Source: Prevotellaceae bacterium UBA1746
Lineage (GTDB): Bacteria; Bacteroidota; Bacteroidia; Bacteroidales; Bacteroidaceae
DNA length: 64,000 bases
Direction: 5' to 3'
Assembly: GCA_002314875.1 (NCBI GenBank)
Contig: DCHS01000005.1
Span: 32,138 to 96,137 of the forward strand
This document shows positions 16,441-25,384 of the stretch, piece by piece (position 1 is the stretch's first letter; the number at the start of each line of letters is the position of its first letter). A program made the translations under genes and the position numbers. The notes beneath the pieces were generated by a model that saw nothing but the letters and a program-made list of their open reading frames with translations, ran no database searches and was not told where the DNA came from.

Positions 16441-17622
16441 TCAAATAGCTGAAAACGGTGTCACTAAGCGCTGGTAAAGCGCCTGGCACTCCTCTTCTGA
16501 CAATCCGCAGGCTATGATGTAATCGTGGGCGGCTTGTTGGAAGTTGACGGTTGAAGGAGAGATATCATCCCAATTAATGGTGTCATACTTACCGACCTTT
16601 GAGTAGTTTGCCGTCATCCAAATCACACGGTCTATGGCCAACATTCGTCGAAGTTCGTATGATTCCGAACCTTTCTCCACACCATAGAAATTGTAGAAGG
16701 TCGTCAGGTAGTCATCGGTGATTTCCTGGTAGGTTGCTCCTGCAAGGGCTTCAAGAAGCATGGACACGAAACCGCAGCGATCCTTCCCTTCGTTACAATG
16801 CACAAGATATGGAGGTTCATGGCTGATCATGAAGCGCAGTCCCTCAGTCAACTTCTGCATAAAAGCAGGCGAGAAAGTATCGCTGTTAAGACCGAGCGCA
16901 ATCGTCTGGTCATTCTTCACAAGATTCAGGCAATAGGGCGAATTGAAATCCGGGCGCTCGCTATAAGTCTGTATTTTTTCGGGGGTATCAGCAAGGTCAA
17001 TCTCCGTCTTGATTCCTACAGCTTCAGCAAGTTGGTCAGCATAAGTACAACGCGCCGGATTGCTCTTAGGGTTAAGCGGATTGCTCGAGCGAAAAAGCAC
17101 GCCATGCGCCATGCCAGTTGTCCTGATTTCCCGGAAATTGGCAAAACGTTCTGGTGTTCCGTATTTAGAATATATAGTGTCATAGACAGAGTGCAGCACT
17201 TCATATCTGTCCAGATAGCCACCTTTCTCAACAAGCGTGATGATAATCGTGTCTCCTACCTGACTGCCAATACGTTCAGCGAAGCATCCCCCCATCATAT
17301 TGACGGAGAGATCTTCGGGGTTATTGTTATAATTGCATAAACAGTTCTCAAACATCCCAATCTCGTTAATTCCCGTAGTGAACGGAACAACCATAGATAT
17401 ATCCTTCCCTATCTCCACGCGCACGATATCACCATGACTGAATCCCAAGGCAAACATAGCAGGTGGCAGAAAACTCGGATGCGGCTGACCATATTCGTCC
17501 ATAAACTCCACATGCCCGGAAATTGTAATCCCCTGGCCATTTTCGGTATTGCCATCGCCGGAACAGGAGACAGCACCCAAAATTACAAAAGAAAGAAAGA
17601 AAAAAAGAAGGATATTTTTCAT
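16441..17622 (-). CDS. Lipoprotein with tyrosine-phosphatase domain (HCx5R)
   Basis: A 393-residue lipoprotein (lipobox GAVSC, C20). Residues about 33-130 form a beta-rich N-terminal domain with no confident match (GDIVRVEIGKDISMVVPF). Residues about 150-320 fit the bacterial Y_phosphatase3 / dual-specificity family, with the P-loop VHCNEGKDRCG (C276, R282) and the FRSSNP and EIDLADTPEK segments of these enzymes. The lysine and aspartate in the loop (GKDR) are common in phosphatases acting on phosphoinositides or phosphotyrosine. Being tethered outside the cytoplasm, it must act on extracytoplasmic substrates. The stop lies in a dispersed repeat. No operon partner is evident. Confidence 0.8.
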   Translation of the reverse strand: MKNILLFFFLSFVILGAVSCSGDGNTENGQGITISGHVEFMDEYGQPHPSFLPPAMFALGFSHGDIVRVEIGKDISMVVPFTTGINEIGMFENCLCNYNNNPEDLSVNMMGGCFAERIGSQVGDTIIITLVEKGGYLDRYEVLHSVYDTIYSKYGTPERFANFREIRTTGMAHGVLFRSSNPLNPKSNPARCTYADQLAEAVGIKTEIDLADTPEKIQTYSERPDFNSPYCLNLVKNDQTIALGLNSDTFSPAFMQKLTEGLRFMISHEPPYLVHCNEGKDRCGFVSMLLEALAGATYQEITDDYLTTFYNFYGVEKGSESYELRRMLAIDRVIWMTANYSKVGKYDTINWDDISPSTVNFQQAAHDYIIACGLSEEECQALYQRLVTPFSAI

Positions 17623-17739
17623 TAGAATTGTAATATGGCAAAAAAACAGTATAATTTTGCTAAGTGTCTGGTATCAGATTTTTATCTTCTTAAAGAGTTT
17701 TATTCGTATGGGGGTTACTTTATGCCCTAAGTGTTTCAT

Positions 17740-18036
17740 TCATGTCCAGAACTCGTGATAATCATCGTTCTTCACCATATTTCCCGAGCATTTTGGGCAA
17801 GTATGGCCATCCCAAAGACGGAGATCCTGGCTCATACACTGAGGACACAACCGCCCATATTCAGTTTGGAACGACGGCACGACATCGGCGATAACACCAC
17901 CGACGGTGAGGTTCTGGACTGTGCGGCAATCCATACACACCACCTGAGAGATTCTCTGTCCAAAGAATCCCTTTCCCTCGTAGGCCTCGCATTTGTAGCC
18001 ACACCCTGGACATTGATACCATACTTTCTGTGCCAT
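17740..18036 (-). CDS. Small zinc-ribbon protein with four CxxC motifs
   Basis: A 98-residue cytoplasmic protein starting MAQKVWYQCPGC. Four CxxC pairs (CPGC, CMDC, CPQC, CPKC) make two probable zinc ribbons, separated by a short hydrophobic stretch (VGGVIADVVPSF). The ATG at 18036 is chosen over 18204 because a consensus -7 box (TATATTTG) ends four bases upstream of it, so the message would be nearly leaderless. The function is unknown; nucleic-acid or protein binding are the usual roles of such ribbons. Confidence 0.7.
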   Translation of the reverse strand: MAQKVWYQCPGCGYKCEAYEGKGFFGQRISQVVCMDCRTVQNLTVGGVIADVVPSFQTEYGRLCPQCMSQDLRLWDGHTCPKCSGNMVKNDDYHEFWT

Positions 18037-18040
18037 ACCG

Positions 18041-18048
18041 CAAATATA
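18041..18048 (-). promoter_or_regulatory. Bacteroidota -7 element (TATATTTG) abutting the zinc-ribbon start
   Basis: On the minus strand TATATTTG (18048-18041) is followed by CGGT and then the ATG at 18036. The transcript start would fall within a base or two of the start codon. Confidence 0.55.
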
Positions 18049-18233
18049 CAGTTTTCTTCCCATACCTCCAAAATTTTTCATAAAAAAGCAAAAAGAGGAC
18101 TTCAAATAAACCTCTAAACCTATTGTAATAACGTATTCCAAGTAATTAAATGACAAGTTGCTCCTGGACGTTGGTCGTGAGATGATTGGCCAGTTCGAAA
18201 TCAATATACCCGTGAAGCGTGTCGAAAAATTAA

Positions 18234-18272
18234 ATATTTAGATACGCTTTTTAAAATTTTTGCGTACCTTTG
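18234..18272 (+). promoter_or_regulatory. Promoter of the first 7-TM/AraC gene with ATATTTAGATAC half-site
   Basis: TACCTTTG at 18265-18272 is a consensus -7 box, 20 bases before ATG 18292. ATATTTAGATAC lies about 20 bases upstream of the box; the same word forms one arm of an inverted repeat in front of the FSM operon at 25111-25137. Confidence 0.55.
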
Positions 18273-18291
18273 CACGCAGAAACAGATACCT

Positions 18292-19464
18292 ATGACACAC
18301 ACTGCATATATTCTTTTTTTCACCATCTGCATTCTGGCGCTGGTAGCGTCAGCGGGATATTGGTCCTACAGGTTATGGAGGACAAAGATTAGACACTGGC
18401 AAACATTGACGGTGTTGTATGTCCTGTATGCGCTCTCCATTCTTGCTACAGGAACATTTATCCTCCTCATTTGCAACGAGAAAGACTTCCATGAATCTTT
18501 CTCCGTGAATATGCTGACGCTCGGCATTCTCTACGTGCTCCCCCTAATCTACCTTTTGGTAAAGACAATAACGGAGGTAAAGGTACCCTCAACGCAGACG
18601 TGTCTATTTCATCTGTTCCCCACTACGATGTATGGCGGTTTCTGCGCCTTCCTGCATTTAAGCTATAGTGCAGAGACCATCATGAATACTCCTTGGATGA
18701 ATCAGGTTGAGGTTATGCTCTATAACTATCTCCTTCTGTTTAACTCCATCATAGGTTCTGCCCTGATTATCCGCGAGGTAATCAAATATAACAGGGAGGT
18801 TGATAGTTATTTTGCGGATCGAAAACAGACAGACTATCCCTGTGTACAAAGGATGTCCCATGCTGCCATGGTCAACAGTGTCATGGTCTATACTACGGTC
18901 CTTTTCTCGTTTTGGGTTTGTATGGATAACTGGCAATTGACGGGCATCATCATCCTGTTTATGTGTGGGATATTAAACTACTTAGGCCGTACGCTGACGA
19001 TGTTCAAAGGCTCCAGGATTCCTGCGGATTACGACTATTCAAAGGACGCACTATCCATCGTGGAGATTGAGGCTTTGGAGAATAAATTCAGGCAGGCCAA
19101 AGCACTGATAGCAGCGGAGAACGCGACGGCAAATATCAGTATGATTATCAAGGAATGGACAGAAGCGAAGAATCCCTCTTATCTCAAAACGGGTATTACG
19201 CTCACCGAGGCTGCCTATGAAATGCGTATCCCGGCCTCTATCCTCAGCAACTATATCAACAAGACACTGGATATGAATTTCAATCAGTGGATCAACAGTT
19301 TCCGCTTGAAACATGTCAAGTATCTCCTGATTACGACGAACAAGACGCTGGACGAAATCGCCGCCGCCTCAGGTTTCGCCACCCGTAACCTTCTATCTCG
19401 AACCTTCAAGGTACATGAGGGCATCACACCTTCAGAATTCAGAAGTAAGAAGAAAGGTTCATAA
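18292..19464 (+). CDS. Membrane-embedded AraC-family transcriptional regulator (7-TM sensor)
   Basis: A 390-residue protein with seven hydrophobic segments over residues 1-245 and a C-terminal AraC/XylS DNA-binding domain (about 285-390). Both helix-turn-helix units are visible: TLTEAAYEMRIPASILSNYI, and TLDEIAAASGFATRNLLSRT followed by the usual ITPSEFR end. It probably senses a signal in the membrane and binds DNA while membrane-anchored, a design known in Bacteroidota. It has its own promoter and is followed after 38 bases by a related gene. Its neighbours downstream, the FSM operon, are plausible targets because a shared ATATTTAGATAC word occurs at both promoters. Confidence 0.82.
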   Translation: MTHTAYILFFTICILALVASAGYWSYRLWRTKIRHWQTLTVLYVLYALSILATGTFILLICNEKDFHESFSVNMLTLGILYVLPLIYLLVKTITEVKVPSTQTCLFHLFPTTMYGGFCAFLHLSYSAETIMNTPWMNQVEVMLYNYLLLFNSIIGSALIIREVIKYNREVDSYFADRKQTDYPCVQRMSHAAMVNSVMVYTTVLFSFWVCMDNWQLTGIIILFMCGILNYLGRTLTMFKGSRIPADYDYSKDALSIVEIEALENKFRQAKALIAAENATANISMIIKEWTEAKNPSYLKTGITLTEAAYEMRIPASILSNYINKTLDMNFNQWINSFRLKHVKYLLITTNKTLDEIAAASGFATRNLLSRTFKVHEGITPSEFRSKKKGS

Positions 19465-19502
19465 AAGGTTTATAGAGTTTATAAGGTTTATAAAGGTTTA
19501 TT

Positions 19503-20555
19503 ATGTATCCCATCATATCATATACCATACATATCACGGCATGCTTAGTGATTGCTGCTACCTTGCTGTTCCAGAAGCGGGAGAACAAAAGTTTCTCCTA
19601 CAGCTACTATAAAATCATCTGGACTTTGGGACTGATCTTATTGATCAACGTCCCAAACGATTGCGTGATGCTCTATTTCCAAGTCAACAGTTTTGACAAT
19701 GCTCTGCTCTACCCTGTCTTTGTGCCTTTCGTGCAGATTTTGGGACTCGGAGTTCTTTTCTATGTCTTTCAGTTGCTACTGTGTACAACATCCTCCATGC
19801 TCTATTACCAACGTATTGCAGCATGGACTTTCGTTCTTATCGGACTGGCGCACCCCATTCTTCTCGTTATCTATGACCGTCCGGAACTGTCTGATGCACA
19901 ATCCTTATGGGAAAGTTACAGATTGTTCCTCGAAACGGATATCAATACAACGTACCAAGTCCTGCTCTATGTGTCAGGATTTATCTACCTTACGATATGT
20001 ATAACGAATCTGGTACTCTTTTTATATTATTATTATATTTGGTACCATTTTCAGAAACAGAAGCAGAATCTGCGAATTGTTTTGGAGGTCATCTCAATGG
20101 TCCTCATCCCTATAGTTGCCTTAATTGTCGTCAACATCATTTGTCTGTTCGTTGATTTCGAATACTATACCATTCTCCCCGTTTGGGCTGCCGTCTTTGT
20201 GACATTAGCCATCTATCTTCTAAACCATAAGGAACGGATAATTGAGCTTACCAAAGAATCTGTCCGTATGCAGATGGAATATAACGGTGCCAAGGCTATC
20301 TATAATAAATCCCTGAAGGCCCTCACGCCTGAGGAGAATCTTCATCGTCGTGAGCACCAGATTATCCGCAAAGTCCTCAGTGACTGGGCCGAGAGTGATG
20401 ACCGTCCCTATGCTAATCCGTCCTTAACCATCCAGACTCTTTCCCAAGAATCAGGCATTCCCGGCCCTGCCATTACCAAGTATCTTCACACCACCTACGG
20501 CCTCTCCTTCTATAATTACATCAGTTATCTTAACGAGAGAGGGGAGAAGAACTAA
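19503..20555 (+). CDS. Second 7-TM/AraC-type regulator with shortened DNA-binding domain
   Basis: A 350-residue protein with the same plan as its upstream neighbour: seven hydrophobic segments (residues 1-250), a linker, then an AraC-type start (TIQTLSQESGIPGPAITKYL ... GLSFYNYISYLNERG). It stops where the second helix-turn-helix should begin, so only the first half of the DNA-binding domain is present. Either the gene lost its 3' end or it works as a partner of the first regulator. The gap between the two genes (38 bases) is made of GGTTTATA repeats, and they are likely co-transcribed. Confidence 0.7.
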   Translation: MYPIISYTIHITACLVIAATLLFQKRENKSFSYSYYKIIWTLGLILLINVPNDCVMLYFQVNSFDNALLYPVFVPFVQILGLGVLFYVFQLLLCTTSSMLYYQRIAAWTFVLIGLAHPILLVIYDRPELSDAQSLWESYRLFLETDINTTYQVLLYVSGFIYLTICITNLVLFLYYYYIWYHFQKQKQNLRIVLEVISMVLIPIVALIVVNIICLFVDFEYYTILPVWAAVFVTLAIYLLNHKERIIELTKESVRMQMEYNGAKAIYNKSLKALTPEENLHRREHQIIRKVLSDWAESDDRPYANPSLTIQTLSQESGIPGPAITKYLHTTYGLSFYNYISYLNERGEKN

Positions 20556-20645
20556 CTACATTTACAATTTTAAGATTTACAATGTACAATTACCGTGCGG
20601 GAGAGGTAATTAAGAATTTTGAATTAAGACCATGCGGACGAAGGA

Positions 20646-20685
20646 GTCCCGGCCCGTTCCTCGTTTCGGAGGAACAGGCCGGGAC
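20646..20685. terminator. Strong hairpin between convergent regulator and FSM genes
   Basis: GTCCCGGCCCGTTCCTC (20646-20662) pairs with GAGGAACAGGCCGGGAC (20669-20685) with a single mismatch and a 6-base loop. It lies between two genes that end towards each other and may terminate both. Confidence 0.75.
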
Positions 20686-20690
20686 TTACT

Positions 20691-22418
20691 TTACTTTCGT
20701 ACGGGACGAACACTGTAACCCCAACAACGGAAGTGTTCTTCACGTCCAAGATGTTCCGAAGAGTCGACGACGCTCGTATAGAACACCAGGTGGTGCGCAT
20801 AGTTGTTGTCCCCTCCGATTGAACGGGACCAATAGTTGCCCGATTTATCGGAAATGGAGTAATCTGTTCCTAAGCGCTCGCCCGCTGATGGCAGGAAGAT
20901 AGAATTACCGTTCACCTTGCTCACAACCAATTTGCCTCTGACTCCATTTACTTCCGACCAGGTGATCGTGGTGTATTTGCTGTCGAGAAGTTCGTTAATC
21001 TGGGCTTTGCTCGGCATCTGCCAGTCATCGCCCCAATTTACGGTTGCAGCATCGTCTTCAGGAAGGAGTACTCTCTCACCACCATTTAAATGGTACTTCT
21101 TGAAATTTGGATAATAAGGATCTTTGGTGGGTATGGCGTCAAAATATGAATTCCAAAAATATCCCGCCGACTTGCCCTCGCGCCACTTCTTGCAAATCAG
21201 ATCTTGTGAATGTCCTTCAGTGTAATAAGGCACTGTCTCGCCCCAGGCAAAATAGTCACCGAATTCCTCCGGATAATTTGCACCAACATTATTGGTCGCC
21301 CAGAGGGTGCCTGAAGGAAGACCAAGGTCAACATACAGGTCTCTGATATTTACGATACAGATAGCGATTACTTCGCTACCATCGTTCGCTATTGCGGAAA
21401 TGGAGGCATATCCCTTGCCTACTGCGGTGACAAGACCTTCTGCGCTTACCGTTGCCACGCTCTCATCACTGCTTGACCAGGTTACACCATAATTCTTAGC
21501 GTCAGCAGGCTCAATGATAGCGGTAAGAGGTAAGGTTTCCGTAACCTTAAATTCTTCGTAAGAATTAGAAAGCGTAATCGAGGTTATAGAAGCAGATCTC
21601 TTCTCAACGCGAACGGGGCGGACACTTCGACCGCAGTAGCGGTAGTTGCTGCTCCTGCCGATGGAACTCGAAGTGAAGTTCAGAATGAACGCGTTGGAGG
21701 GATTCGATGTATTCGTCGTATTGAGCGAACAAGACCAATAGGAGCCGTAAAAGCCGGCACTTTTGAGCCCATCAGAGTTGCGATAGCCTCCTGCGGGCAG
21801 GAAGATAGACTTTGAAGGATATTTCCTGCTCGTTATCTTTCTACCTTTAACACCATTTACTGTCGTCCACTCGGTATTGGTATTGTTGCTGTTGAGAAGT
21901 TCTTCTATCTGGGCTTTGCTCGGCATCTGCCACTCACTGCCCCAATTAAAGGTGGCGGCATCGTCAGCGGATTCGAGTTCGGTCAAGGCATCAGTAAAGC
22001 CACAAAAGCCATAATTACTCAGGCTACAGTACTTCGTCAGTGTATAAGAGGAACTTTTGCAGAGGCTGTAGGAGGACCAAGAGTAATCATTGTCCGCCTT
22101 AGGTCTTACCTCGCCCCAGGCAAAGTAATCACCATATTCCTCGGGACTGCCTGCACCGACATTACAAGTCGCCCAGAGCGTACCAGATGGAAGGCCAAGG
22201 TCAACCCATTCGTGCTCTTCACCATCTTTATAGATAAATTTGTTACTATCGAAGAAAAAACTGCTCTCTCTGTTATTCAGCAAATCATCGGTAAGAACAG
22301 ATACATCCTCGATAGATATTTTTCCGTCCCTGTTCATATCACCGACAAGAATCTCCTGTTGTGCAAAGGCACTACAATACATTCCAAATGCTGCCAACAG
22401 CAATATATATTTCTTCAT
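20691..22418 (-). CDS. Secreted FSM-domain protein: dockerin-like repeat, FSM, Big2, FSM
   Basis: Protein of 575 residues. A signal peptide (1-19, ending CSAFAQ) is followed by one dockerin-type calcium loop (GDMNRDGKISIEDV, 26-39). Then come an FSM module (TIGR02145-like, about 71-273, from WVDLGLPSGTLWATCNVGA to GRSVRPVR), a Big2 Ig-like domain (about 276-355, TWSSSDESVATVSAEG) and a second FSM module (about 361-575). FSM domains are cell-surface modules related to the DUF1566/C-type-lectin-like group, and binding of an extracellular ligand is inferred. It is second in a two-gene minus-strand unit, 35 bases after the 866-residue paralog. The end of FSM 1 (ILNF ... GRSSNYRYCGRS) is almost identical to modules in the 52131 gene. 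Confidence 0.85.
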   Translation of the reverse strand: MKKYILLLAAFGMYCSAFAQQEILVGDMNRDGKISIEDVSVLTDDLLNNRESSFFFDSNKFIYKDGEEHEWVDLGLPSGTLWATCNVGAGSPEEYGDYFAWGEVRPKADNDYSWSSYSLCKSSSYTLTKYCSLSNYGFCGFTDALTELESADDAATFNWGSEWQMPSKAQIEELLNSNNTNTEWTTVNGVKGRKITSRKYPSKSIFLPAGGYRNSDGLKSAGFYGSYWSCSLNTTNTSNPSNAFILNFTSSSIGRSSNYRYCGRSVRPVRVEKRSASITSITLSNSYEEFKVTETLPLTAIIEPADAKNYGVTWSSSDESVATVSAEGLVTAVGKGYASISAIANDGSEVIAICIVNIRDLYVDLGLPSGTLWATNNVGANYPEEFGDYFAWGETVPYYTEGHSQDLICKKWREGKSAGYFWNSYFDAIPTKDPYYPNFKKYHLNGGERVLLPEDDAATVNWGDDWQMPSKAQINELLDSKYTTITWSEVNGVRGKLVVSKVNGNSIFLPSAGERLGTDYSISDKSGNYWSRSIGGDNNYAHHLVFYTSVVDSSEHLGREEHFRCWGYSVRPVRK

Positions 22419-22453
22419 GATTTTACGATATTTTCGAGTGTTGTAGAAACCAA

Positions 22454-25054
22454 TTATTTATTTTGAGCACGTACGGGACGAATGGTATACCCATAGCAGC
22501 GATCAGGGAATTCCGTACAGCTAAGAGGCGAAATGTCCAAGGTTTTCGCACCATCTGGGTCCGACCAATAAATTTTGTTACACCAGTAGAGTCCGATGGT
22601 ACCAACATCGATGAGCGCCTCATCGACACGATAGCCTGCAGCGGGTAGGAAAATAGAATTACCGTTTTTCTTACTCGTATACAATCTGCCATAAACACCA
22701 TTAAGTGTAGTCCATTCAGATATGGTGTTATCGCTGCTCTTAAGCTCTTTAACTTGGTTTTCGCTTGGCATCTGCCAGTCTTCGCCCCAATTCTCGGTTG
22801 CAGCATCATCTTCAGGAAGGAGTACTCTCTCACCACCATTATTATCGTACTTCTTATATTTCGAGTCACTTATGTAGTCAAAATATGATTTCCAATTATA
22901 CCCCGTCTTGTTCTCGCGCCAACTTGAGCAAGGGTTATCTTGTGAATGGCCTTTGGTGTAATAAGGCACCGTCTCGCCCCAGCCAAAATAGTCTCCGTAT
23001 TCCTCCGGACTGGTTGCACCGATGTTGCAAGTGGCCCAAAGAGTGCCTGAAGGAAGACCAAGATTTACATATTCTCTGGTATCGTAATTGGTTTCCTTCA
23101 CAATGATGGTACAAGAAGCAGATATACTGCTGTCATCGTTCAATGTTGCGGTAATGACGGCCTTGCCTAAGGCGACTGCTGTGACGGTACCATCTGCGCT
23201 TACAGTTGCCACACTTTCGTCACTGCTGGACCAGGTTACACTCTTATTTGTCGCTTCAAAGGGCCTTACGACAGCGGCAAGAGCTAATGTATTACCAATC
23301 CACATATTTGCCTTAGATTTAGAAAGACTCATCGAGGTTGCTGTAATAGTTCTCTTCACTACAAGTACGGGACGGACAAGGTTGCCACAGAAGCGGTTGG
23401 TGCTGCCCCAGGAAAATTCGTTCATATCGAATCTCTGACTGTATGCGCCCCAAGACATTGTCTTATCCAACGAACGGGACCAGTAATAACCTTCGAGACC
23501 GGCACTACAGAGCATTTCCTCATCGAAATAGCCTGCAGCAGGCAGGAAAATTGACCTGCCGGTGAATCCGTGTGTCTTACTCTTTATCAACATGCCTTTG
23601 ACACCGTTGAGCGTAGTCCATTCGGATTCGGTGCTATTGTCGTCGCAAAGTTCCACTATTTGGTCATGGCTCGGCATCTGCCACTTACTACCCCAGTTTG
23701 CAGTGGCAGCATCATCCTCGGGAAGAAGCTCAGTCATACCACCATCATTATAGTACTTATTGAAGTTTTCGCTGCTGCCATTAACAGCGTCAAAATAGGT
23801 ACGCCAACTATATATAGATCTTGATGCTGTCTCACCCCACGCAAAGTAGTCGCCGCATTCCTCGGGACTGCTTGCGCCGACGTTGCATGTCGCCCAGAGC
23901 GTGCCGCTGGGAAGACCAAGGTCAACATATTCCTTGGTATCGGTATTCGGGAGCATGACAACGACGGAACAGGTAGCGGAAACCCCACTGCCACCGTTCG
24001 CGGTTGCAGTAATGACAGCCTTTCCTGCAGCGACAGCGGTGACGACACCATCCGCGTTTACTGTTGCCACACTTTCGTCACTGCTGGACCAGGTCACACT
24101 GTAATCTGTAGCGGCAGCAGGTTCAATGGTCGTGGTGAGAATTGCTGTCTCACCAATATTCAATATTGCCACAGAACGAGAAAGGGTAATGCCGGTCACC
24201 TGAGAATAAGGAGCAACACGCACCGGGCGTACGCTTACACCATTGTAACGAAGGGTAACATCACTGACGACGTTGTCTGAAGTGAAGCGCATATTCTGCG
24301 CGTAGTTTGAACGGTTTTCGATCGAACGGGTCCAATAATAGCCATATTCGCTGCTCCCTTCATCGCTGGCCGCATAGTGACGTATGCCTGCAGCGGGCAT
24401 AAAGATGAACTGGTCGGTGTAGCCTGGTACCACACTCGTTATCAACAAGCCATAGACACCATTGAGTGTAGTCCACTCGGTCTTGGTGTTCTTACTGTCA
24501 AGAAGTTCATCAATCTGGGCTTTGCTCGGCATCTGCCACTCACTGCCCCAATTATAGGTGGCAGCGTCGTCAGCGGATTCGAGTTCGTCCTTGCCGTCAC
24601 CGATGAAGTTACCGTTTTCGTACCAGCAAGCTGAGCTTGAACCATCAGCAATCTGGTACTTATTAATATAATCCGCACCTGACTTGCCCTCGGTCATCCA
24701 CTTGTATGTTGACCAATAGTATCGGTTATCTGCATGAGGTTTCACCTCACCCCAGGCAAAATGGTCACCATATTCCTCGGGCTTGCTTGCACCAACATTA
24801 TAGGTAGCCCAGAGCGTACCAGAAGGAAGGCCGAGATTAACCCATTCGTGACTTTCACCATCTCTGGAGTAAATGACCTTACCATTGATGACGAATTTTG
24901 TCTCCCTGTTATGGAGCAAATTATCGGCAAGAATATCAACGTCTTCCTGCGTGATTTTTCCGTCCCTGTTCAAATCTCCGATAAGAACTTCTTGTTGGGC
25001 AAAGGCACTACAAGACATTCCGATTGCTGCCACCAACAATAAAAATTTCTTCAT
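22454..25054 (-). CDS. Secreted FSM-domain protein with three FSM and two Big2 domains
   Basis: Protein of 866 residues with the family N terminus: signal peptide (1-19), then a single dockerin-type loop (GDLNRDGKITQEDV, about 26-39). Modules follow as FSM (71-280), Big2 (285-366), FSM (375-565), Big2 (570-652), FSM (661-863). Each FSM starts (V)NLGLPSGTLWAT or VDLGLPSGTLWAT, contains WQMPS and the IF(L/M)PAAG strand and ends RPVR or RPVL; the stretch between the last tryptophan strand (YWTRS, YWSRS, YWCNK) and the end differs strongly among the three. First gene of the unit, with a -7 box at 25081-25088 and an inverted repeat upstream of it. No sorting tail is visible, so the export route beyond Sec is unclear. 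Confidence 0.86.
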   Translation of the reverse strand: MKKFLLLVAAIGMSCSAFAQQEVLIGDLNRDGKITQEDVDILADNLLHNRETKFVINGKVIYSRDGESHEWVNLGLPSGTLWATYNVGASKPEEYGDHFAWGEVKPHADNRYYWSTYKWMTEGKSGADYINKYQIADGSSSACWYENGNFIGDGKDELESADDAATYNWGSEWQMPSKAQIDELLDSKNTKTEWTTLNGVYGLLITSVVPGYTDQFIFMPAAGIRHYAASDEGSSEYGYYWTRSIENRSNYAQNMRFTSDNVVSDVTLRYNGVSVRPVRVAPYSQVTGITLSRSVAILNIGETAILTTTIEPAAATDYSVTWSSSDESVATVNADGVVTAVAAGKAVITATANGGSGVSATCSVVVMLPNTDTKEYVDLGLPSGTLWATCNVGASSPEECGDYFAWGETASRSIYSWRTYFDAVNGSSENFNKYYNDGGMTELLPEDDAATANWGSKWQMPSHDQIVELCDDNSTESEWTTLNGVKGMLIKSKTHGFTGRSIFLPAAGYFDEEMLCSAGLEGYYWSRSLDKTMSWGAYSQRFDMNEFSWGSTNRFCGNLVRPVLVVKRTITATSMSLSKSKANMWIGNTLALAAVVRPFEATNKSVTWSSSDESVATVSADGTVTAVALGKAVITATLNDDSSISASCTIIVKETNYDTREYVNLGLPSGTLWATCNIGATSPEEYGDYFGWGETVPYYTKGHSQDNPCSSWRENKTGYNWKSYFDYISDSKYKKYDNNGGERVLLPEDDAATENWGEDWQMPSENQVKELKSSDNTISEWTTLNGVYGRLYTSKKNGNSIFLPAAGYRVDEALIDVGTIGLYWCNKIYWSDPDGAKTLDISPLSCTEFPDRCYGYTIRPVRAQNK

Positions 25055-25080
25055 TTTTTTGTTTTTTCTAATTTCGGGCG

Positions 25081-25088
25081 CAAATTTA
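25081..25088 (-). promoter_or_regulatory. Bacteroidota -7 element (TAAATTTG) of the minus-strand FSM operon
   Basis: On the minus strand TAAATTTG (25088-25081) lies 26 bases before ATG 25054, leaving a leader of about 20 bases. Confidence 0.6.
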
Positions 25089-25110
25089 CGAACAAAAGAG
25101 CTACGAAGGT

Positions 25111-25137
25111 GTACCTAAATATTATATATTTAGATAC
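25111..25137. promoter_or_regulatory. Candidate operator: inverted repeat upstream of FSM operon
   Basis: GTACCTAAATAT (25111-25122) and ATATTTAGATAC (25126-25137) form an inverted repeat with one mismatch and a 3-base spacer, about 23 bases upstream of the -7 box, where an activator would bind. One arm recurs at the regulator promoter at 18234-18245. Confidence 0.45.
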
Positions 25138-25188
25138 ATTTTATAAGAATAGGAGTTTTATCGCCAAATCACTTAAACTTTCTACCGA

Positions 25189-25196
25189 TATATTTG
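25189..25196 (+). promoter_or_regulatory. Possible orphan -7 element (TATATTTG)
   Basis: A consensus TAnnTTTG box on the plus strand with no ORF after it until 25551. A terminator-like hairpin follows at 25385-25415, so it may drive a short non-coding transcript. Chance occurrence in AT-rich DNA is quite possible. Confidence 0.3.
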
Positions 25197-25384
25197 AAAG
25201 AGTATTAATTGATTTCGAACTTTTAACCAATCTTTCCTTAAAACACAACCAGAGACTAGGATACAGAGATACTATCTAAAGGCAGTTCTCGCACTTCCAA
25301 CCTTCTGATATACAGTTACAATCGTAATAATAGTATCGATTTGTAGAATCAGGTACTTTGAGAAACAAATCAAAAATCAAGTAC

